A stretch of DNA of 64,000 bases. It comes from JAVJST01 sp040219295 (GTDB lineage: Bacteria; Pseudomonadota; Alphaproteobacteria; Rhodospirillales; Casp-alpha2). Under the pieces are notes generated by a model, which saw only the letters and a program-made list of their open reading frames with translations, was not told the DNA's origin and ran no database searches. The DNA is taken from the NCBI GenBank assembly GCA_040219295.1, contig JAVJST010000005.1, forward strand, positions 1,302,001-1,366,000. The letters are read 5' to 3'. Below are positions 60,134-64,000 of this stretch, in pieces. Position 1 is the stretch's first letter. The number at the start of each line of letters is the position of its first letter. The position numbers and the translations under genes were made by a program.

Positions 60134-61627
60134 ATGAAGATTGCCTTTTCCAATCCGTCCGTTGCCGACACGGGGATAGTTTGTGTTGCCGTGGCGAGCG
60201 GAAGGAAGCTCAGCGACTCCGCGAAGACGCTGGACAAGAAGCTGAAAGGGGCGATCAGCCGGGCAGTCAAGGTTGGCCGATTTGAGGGTAAGAAGGGGCA
60301 ATCCGTTGTCATTCCTGCGCCCGCAGGATCGAAACTGGATGCCGTGCACGTGTTCGGGGTCGGCGCCGGCAAGGAGCTGTCAGCTGGGGCGCTCCACGAT
60401 ATCGGCGGAACGTTGTACGCGATGACGGCGCGTACCGGTGCAGCCAAGATCGCGATCTCCGTCGACAAGATCGCCGGCTGCAAACTAGTGCCGGCCGACA
60501 TGGCGGCCGAATTGGCATTTGGCTACCGTCTGCGCTCCTACCGTTTCGATAAGTACCGGACGAAGTTGACGGACGATGCTAAGCCGTCCGTCAAATCGGC
60601 GACGTTCCTCGTCGAGGGAGCGGCGGCGGCGCGCAAGGCGTTCGGCGACCTGGACAAGGTGGCGGACGGGGTGTTCTTCACCCGCGACCTTGTGTCTGAG
60701 CCTGCCAACATTCTTTATCCCGAAACCCTGGCCAAGGAAGCGCGGACTCTCTCGAAACACGGCGTCAAGGTCGAGGTCCTTGGCGAGGCGCAAATGCGCA
60801 AACTCGGCATGGGCGCATTGCTCGGCGTCGCTCAAGGCAGCGTCCGCGAACCCAAAATGGTCGTCATGCAATGGAGTGGCGGGAAGGGCAAGGAAGCCCC
60901 GGTCGCCTTCATTGGCAAGGGCGTAACGTTCGATACCGGCGGGATATCGATCAAGCCGGCCGGCGGCATGGAAGACATGAAGTGGGACATGGGCGGTGCA
61001 GGCGTCGTGGTCGGTCTGATGAAGGCCTTGGCCGGGCGCAAGGCGAAGGTCAATGCCGTCGGTCTCGTCGGGCTCGTCGAGAACATGCCGGACGGTAACG
61101 CCCAGCGCCCGGGTGACATCGTGACGTCGATGTCGGGGCAGACGATCGAAGTGCTGAATACTGACGCCGAAGGGCGCCTCGTACTCTGCGACGTGCTGCA
61201 CTACTGCAACAAGCGGTTCAAACCGAAGACGATGATCGACCTCGCGACCCTCACGGGCGCGATCATCATTTGTCTCGGACATGAACGCGCCGGCATGTTT
61301 AGCAACGACGACAAGCTCTCCGAGCAACTGTCCGAGGCCGGCGACGCAGTCGGCGAGAAACTGTGGCGCATGCCGCTCGGCGACGAGTACGACAAGATGA
61401 TCAATTCCGATGTCGCCGACATGAAGAACATCTCGGGCGGCAGGGGGGCCGGCAGCACGACGGCGGCGCAGTTCCTGCAGCGCTTCGTCGGGGACACGCC
61501 GTGGGCACATCTCGACATCGCCGGGGTAACCTGGTCGAAGAAGGACGCACCGACGGTTCCGAAGGGCGGCACCGCGTTTGGTGTGCGGCTACTCGACCGC
61601 TACGTCCGCGATCAGTGGGAAGCTTGA
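60134..61627 (+). CDS. pepA: Leucyl aminopeptidase (M17)
   Basis: A 497-residue M17 aminopeptidase with two metal sites: GKGVTFDTGGISIKP and NTDAEGRL are the signatures, with KPAGGMEDMKWDMGGA between. It releases N-terminal residues from peptides; some PepA proteins also bind DNA. ATG at 60134 has AGAGGA upstream, so 60098 was rejected. holC follows after 16 bp. In many alphaproteobacteria lptF lies divergently next to pepA; here it does not. Confidence 0.95.
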   Translation: MKIAFSNPSVADTGIVCVAVASGRKLSDSAKTLDKKLKGAISRAVKVGRFEGKKGQSVVIPAPAGSKLDAVHVFGVGAGKELSAGALHDIGGTLYAMTARTGAAKIAISVDKIAGCKLVPADMAAELAFGYRLRSYRFDKYRTKLTDDAKPSVKSATFLVEGAAAARKAFGDLDKVADGVFFTRDLVSEPANILYPETLAKEARTLSKHGVKVEVLGEAQMRKLGMGALLGVAQGSVREPKMVVMQWSGGKGKEAPVAFIGKGVTFDTGGISIKPAGGMEDMKWDMGGAGVVVGLMKALAGRKAKVNAVGLVGLVENMPDGNAQRPGDIVTSMSGQTIEVLNTDAEGRLVLCDVLHYCNKRFKPKTMIDLATLTGAIIICLGHERAGMFSNDDKLSEQLSEAGDAVGEKLWRMPLGDEYDKMINSDVADMKNISGGRGAGSTTAAQFLQRFVGDTPWAHLDIAGVTWSKKDAPTVPKGGTAFGVRLLDRYVRDQWEA

Positions 61628-61643
61628 CTGTCGACAGAGCCGA

Positions 61644-62093
61644 ATGACCGACGTCGCATTCTATCACCTGCAACGATCCCGACTCGATGACGTCCTTCCG
61701 TCGTTACTGACGAAAACCATCGATGCGGGCAAGCGCGCGGTCGTGATCGTCGGGTCCGAGGCGCGAGTCGAACAACTCGACGGCGCGCTCTGGGCGTTCG
61801 ACCCGGCGTCATGGCTGCCGCACGGTTCACGACGCGACGGGAATCCGGGCGAGCAACCGATCTGGCTGACCGATGCCGACGAGAATCCGAACCGTGCAGA
61901 GTTCCTGTTTCTCGCGGACGGTGCCTCGTCGGCGGACGTCGCAGCATTCGAGCGCTGTTTCGTTCTGTTTGACGGTAACGATGACACGGCGGTCGCCGAA
62001 TCCCGTGAAAGCTGGAAAGCCTACAAGGCCGCCGGACACGACGTTACCTACTGGAAACAGGGTGATCGGGGATGGGAGCGCCAGGGCGAATGA
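61644..62093 (+). CDS. holC: DNA polymerase III subunit chi
   Basis: A 149-residue HolC: the FYHL N-terminus, RAVVIVGSEARVEQLDGALW and a WLPHG segment are typical of chi, which links SSB to the clamp loader. It lies 16 bp after pepA, the common pepA-holC pair, and overlaps rnd by four bases (ATGA). Confidence 0.88.
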   Translation: MTDVAFYHLQRSRLDDVLPSLLTKTIDAGKRAVVIVGSEARVEQLDGALWAFDPASWLPHGSRRDGNPGEQPIWLTDADENPNRAEFLFLADGASSADVAAFERCFVLFDGNDDTAVAESRESWKAYKAAGHDVTYWKQGDRGWERQGE

Positions 62094-63325
62094 AGGGCCG
62101 GAAGAAATCCAGGTTACCAACGACTCCGACCGTCATCACGACGACGGAAGCGCTGCGATCGTTTGTCGAGGACGCGAGAACGGCGCCATACATCACCATC
62201 GACACGGAGTTCATGCGCGAGAACACCTACTGGCCAATCCTTTGCCTGATCCAGGTGGCGATTGGCGGACGGGAGATGGACGACCCGAAAACAAGTGCCG
62301 TGATCGATCCGCTCGGCGATACCATCGACCTGGCGCCACTTTTCGAACTCCTGGCCGACGAGAACGTGCTCAAGGTCTTTCATGCCGCGCGACAGGACCT
62401 GGAGATTTTCTTCCGGCTGCAGGGCCGGCTACCAGCACCCGTCTTCGATACGCAGGTCGCCGCTATGGTGCTCGGTTTCGGTGATTCGATCGGTTTCGAG
62501 AACTTGATCGCAAAAACAACCGGCGCAAGTGTCGACAAGGGTGCCCGGTTTACGGATTGGTCGCTGAGGCCGCTGGCCCAGCGGCAGATCGAGTATGCGC
62601 TCGCAGACGTGGTGCTGTTGGCGCCGGCCTATGACAAGCTGGCCGAACAGCTGGAAACATCCGGCCGCGCCGCGTGGATCGCCGAGGAAATGAAGGTGCT
62701 TCTGGCCGAGGAGACCTATGCCCCGAATCCGAACGAAGCCTGGCGTCGGATCAAGTCGAAAGGCGGAAAACCCCGTTCGCTTGCGGTTTTGCGCGAACTC
62801 GCCGCATGGCGCGAACTAGAGGCGCAGCGGCGCGACGTGCCGAAGAACCGAGTCCTGCGGGACGAGTCTCTTGTTGAGATCTCTCACCACCGACCGAAGA
62901 ACGTCAAGGACCTTGCCCGGACAAGGGGACTTGGACAAAAGGCAGCCGAAGGGCGAATGGGTGAATCCATCCTCGCCGCCGTGCGCCGGGGCGAAGACGT
63001 TCCCGATGCAGATACGCCCAACCTGCCCGACCGGGCGGATTTGCCACGCGGGATAGGCCCGACGACGGATCTCCTCAAGCTACTCTTGAAAATGCGGTGC
63101 TCGGAGGTGGATGTCGCTCAGAAGCTGGTTGCGAGCTCCGACGATGTCGAACGAATTGCCGCTTTCGGTGAGGATGCGGACGTTCCGGCACTCAAGAGCT
63201 GGCGGCGCGAGATCTTCGGCGAGGATGCACTTCGCGTTCGAAACGGCGAGATCGGTATCGGGGTTAAGAACCGGAAACTGAAGCTGTTCGACGCCCGGAC
63301 GGGCGAGGAGAGCGCGGGAAGTTAG
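62090..63325 (+). CDS. rnd: Ribonuclease D
   Basis: A 411-residue 3'-5' exonuclease. The DEDD nuclease domain opens with D38 and E40 (IDTEFMREN), continues with FHAARQDLEIFF, and ends with the YALADVVLL strand. A C-terminal HRDC domain follows (RSLAVLRELAAWREL). It trims tRNA and other RNA 3' ends. ATG at 62090 overlaps the holC stop; 62072 is an alternative. Its stop overlaps the convergent SDR stop. Confidence 0.92.
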   Translation: MKGRKKSRLPTTPTVITTTEALRSFVEDARTAPYITIDTEFMRENTYWPILCLIQVAIGGREMDDPKTSAVIDPLGDTIDLAPLFELLADENVLKVFHAARQDLEIFFRLQGRLPAPVFDTQVAAMVLGFGDSIGFENLIAKTTGASVDKGARFTDWSLRPLAQRQIEYALADVVLLAPAYDKLAEQLETSGRAAWIAEEMKVLLAEETYAPNPNEAWRRIKSKGGKPRSLAVLRELAAWRELEAQRRDVPKNRVLRDESLVEISHHRPKNVKDLARTRGLGQKAAEGRMGESILAAVRRGEDVPDADTPNLPDRADLPRGIGPTTDLLKLLLKMRCSEVDVAQKLVASSDDVERIAAFGEDADVPALKSWRREIFGEDALRVRNGEIGIGVKNRKLKLFDARTGEESAGS

Positions 63326-64000
63326 AGCGTTCCCGGATAGGCGCCACCGTCGATCAGAAAATTCTGACCCGTGATGTACCCTGCTTGCGCCGAGCAAATG
63401 TAGGCGCAGAGCTCGCCGAACTCCCGCGGATTGCCGAAACGACCGGCCGGGTTTCTTTCGGCGGCGGAAGCGGCCAATTGATCCGCGCTCTCGCCGGTTT
63501 GTGCCGCCCGGTGTTCGAAGTTGCCGCGCAGCCTGTCCGTATCGAAGGGACCGGGCAGGATCGCGTTGATCGTCACGTTGTGGCGGACCGTTTCACGGGC
63601 GATACCGGCGACGAACCCGGTCAGTCCGGCGCGGGCGCCGTTTGAAAGTCCGAGGACGCTGATCGGCGCCTTTACGGCGCTCGAGGTGATGTTGACGATA
63701 CGTCCGAATCTGCGTTCGATCATCCCATCGACAGTCGCCTTGATCATGAAGATCGCGCTCAACATGTTGGCGTCCAAGGCCTTCATCCAGTCGTCGCGGT
63801 TCCAATCACGGAAATCACCCGGCGGCGGGCCGCCGGCGTTGTTTATCAGGATATCGGGTGCCGGGCAGGCGGTGAGAACAGCATTGCGGCCATCATCCGT
63901 GGTAATGTCACACGCGACGGCCTTAACACTGACGCCGGTTCTGTCTCGGATTTCGTTTGCCGTCATGGCGAGGGCCTGTTCGGTGCGAGCTGCAATGGTT
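63322..64000 (-). CDS. Short-chain dehydrogenase/reductase, N-terminus cut by window end
   Basis: About 226 residues are visible. Reading continues in frame past the ATG at 63966 up to base 64000 with SDR-like sequence (TIAARTEQALA), so the real start and the glycine-rich cofactor loop lie outside the window. NNAGGPPPG is the conserved NNAG segment and ITSSAVKAP holds the catalytic Ser. The usual Tyr-x3-Lys position reads LGLSNGARAG, so the catalytic Tyr and Lys seem absent, as in a subset of atypical SDRs. It ends in YITGQNFLIDGGAYPG. Confidence 0.82.
   Translation of the reverse strand, partial: TIAARTEQALAMTANEIRDRTGVSVKAVACDITTDDGRNAVLTACPAPDILINNAGGPPPGDFRDWNRDDWMKALDANMLSAIFMIKATVDGMIERRFGRIVNITSSAVKAPISVLGLSNGARAGLTGFVAGIARETVRHNVTINAILPGPFDTDRLRGNFEHRAAQTGESADQLAASAAERNPAGRFGNPREFGELCAYICSAQAGYITGQNFLIDGGAYPGTL

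Noticed and set aside
1..64000. CRISPR arrays, insertion sequences, prophage genes, rRNA or tRNA genes
   Set aside because: Looked for across both strands; no regularly spaced repeats, no transposase or integrase-like protein, and no RNA gene fold could be supported.

Overview
The window reads as chromosomal DNA of a GC-rich alphaproteobacterium, most likely in or near the Rhodospirillales. The evidence is the gene order: yfgM-bamB-der; alr, radA, cvpA, purF and an SDR in a row; rpsF-rpsR-DUF2232-rplI-dnaB; fabD-fabG-acpP-fabF-mltG-yicC-gmk; lptG-lptD-surA-pdxA-rsmA; and pepA-holC-rnd. The SerC is of the type common in alphaproteobacteria and the MetA carries the acetyl-CoA signature residue. 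Coding density is high and many genes overlap by ATGA or TGATG. There are no tRNA or rRNA genes, insertion sequences, CRISPR arrays or phage genes that I can support. About 60 protein genes are called, two of them cut by the window ends.

Layout. (1) 1-9422, minus strand: a surface-glycan-like cluster of four GT-B glycosyltransferases, a histidine phosphatase, a very unusual 1167-residue ABC exporter fused to a cyclic-nucleotide-binding domain and a decayed GGDEF domain, and the start of a NodB-like polysaccharide deacetylase. (2) 9577-14984, plus strand: an SLC13-type transporter with RCK_C domains, the serine pathway pair serC-serA behind a candidate serC leader hairpin, and a PAS protein. 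(3) 14981-17748, minus: a tight cupin / P-loop ATPase / metA / GNAT operon. (4) 17869-21306, minus: yfgM-bamB-der, linking outer-membrane assembly and ribosome biogenesis. (5) 21515-23015: a small lipoprotein, a Sel1-repeat protein, and the only long gene-free stretch (365 bp), which has an AT-rich block and several inverted repeats. (6) 23016-36880, minus: Fe-ADH, SDR, purF, cvpA, radA, mlaF, mlaE, alr, dnaB, cfa, then the rpsF-rpsR-DUF2232-rplI operon with a clear intrinsic terminator and a good promoter. (7) 37100-44017, mostly plus: the fatty-acid synthesis cluster, mltG, yicC and gmk. (8) 44030-51506, minus: an MBL-fold protein, then rsmA, pdxA, surA, lptD and lptG. (9) 51641-57618: a FAD-linked oxidase, sua5, cysQ, and the AmmeMemoRadiSam set, with Memo and AMMECR1 fused in one protein and the radical SAM partner transcribed divergently 44 bp away. 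(10) 57620-64000: a formyltransferase-fold protein, a single-domain response regulator behind an 11-bp-periodic direct repeat, a small membrane protein, an O-methyltransferase, pepA-holC-rnd, and an SDR cut by the window end.

Most of the window is ordinary housekeeping DNA. The best candidates for undescribed biology are the glycan cluster with its aberrant ABC protein, whose ATPase domain seems to carry three copies of its helical segment and non-canonical catalytic motifs; the AmmeMemoRadiSam set; the metA-linked P-loop ATPase and cupin; and the structured intergenic region at 22651-23015.
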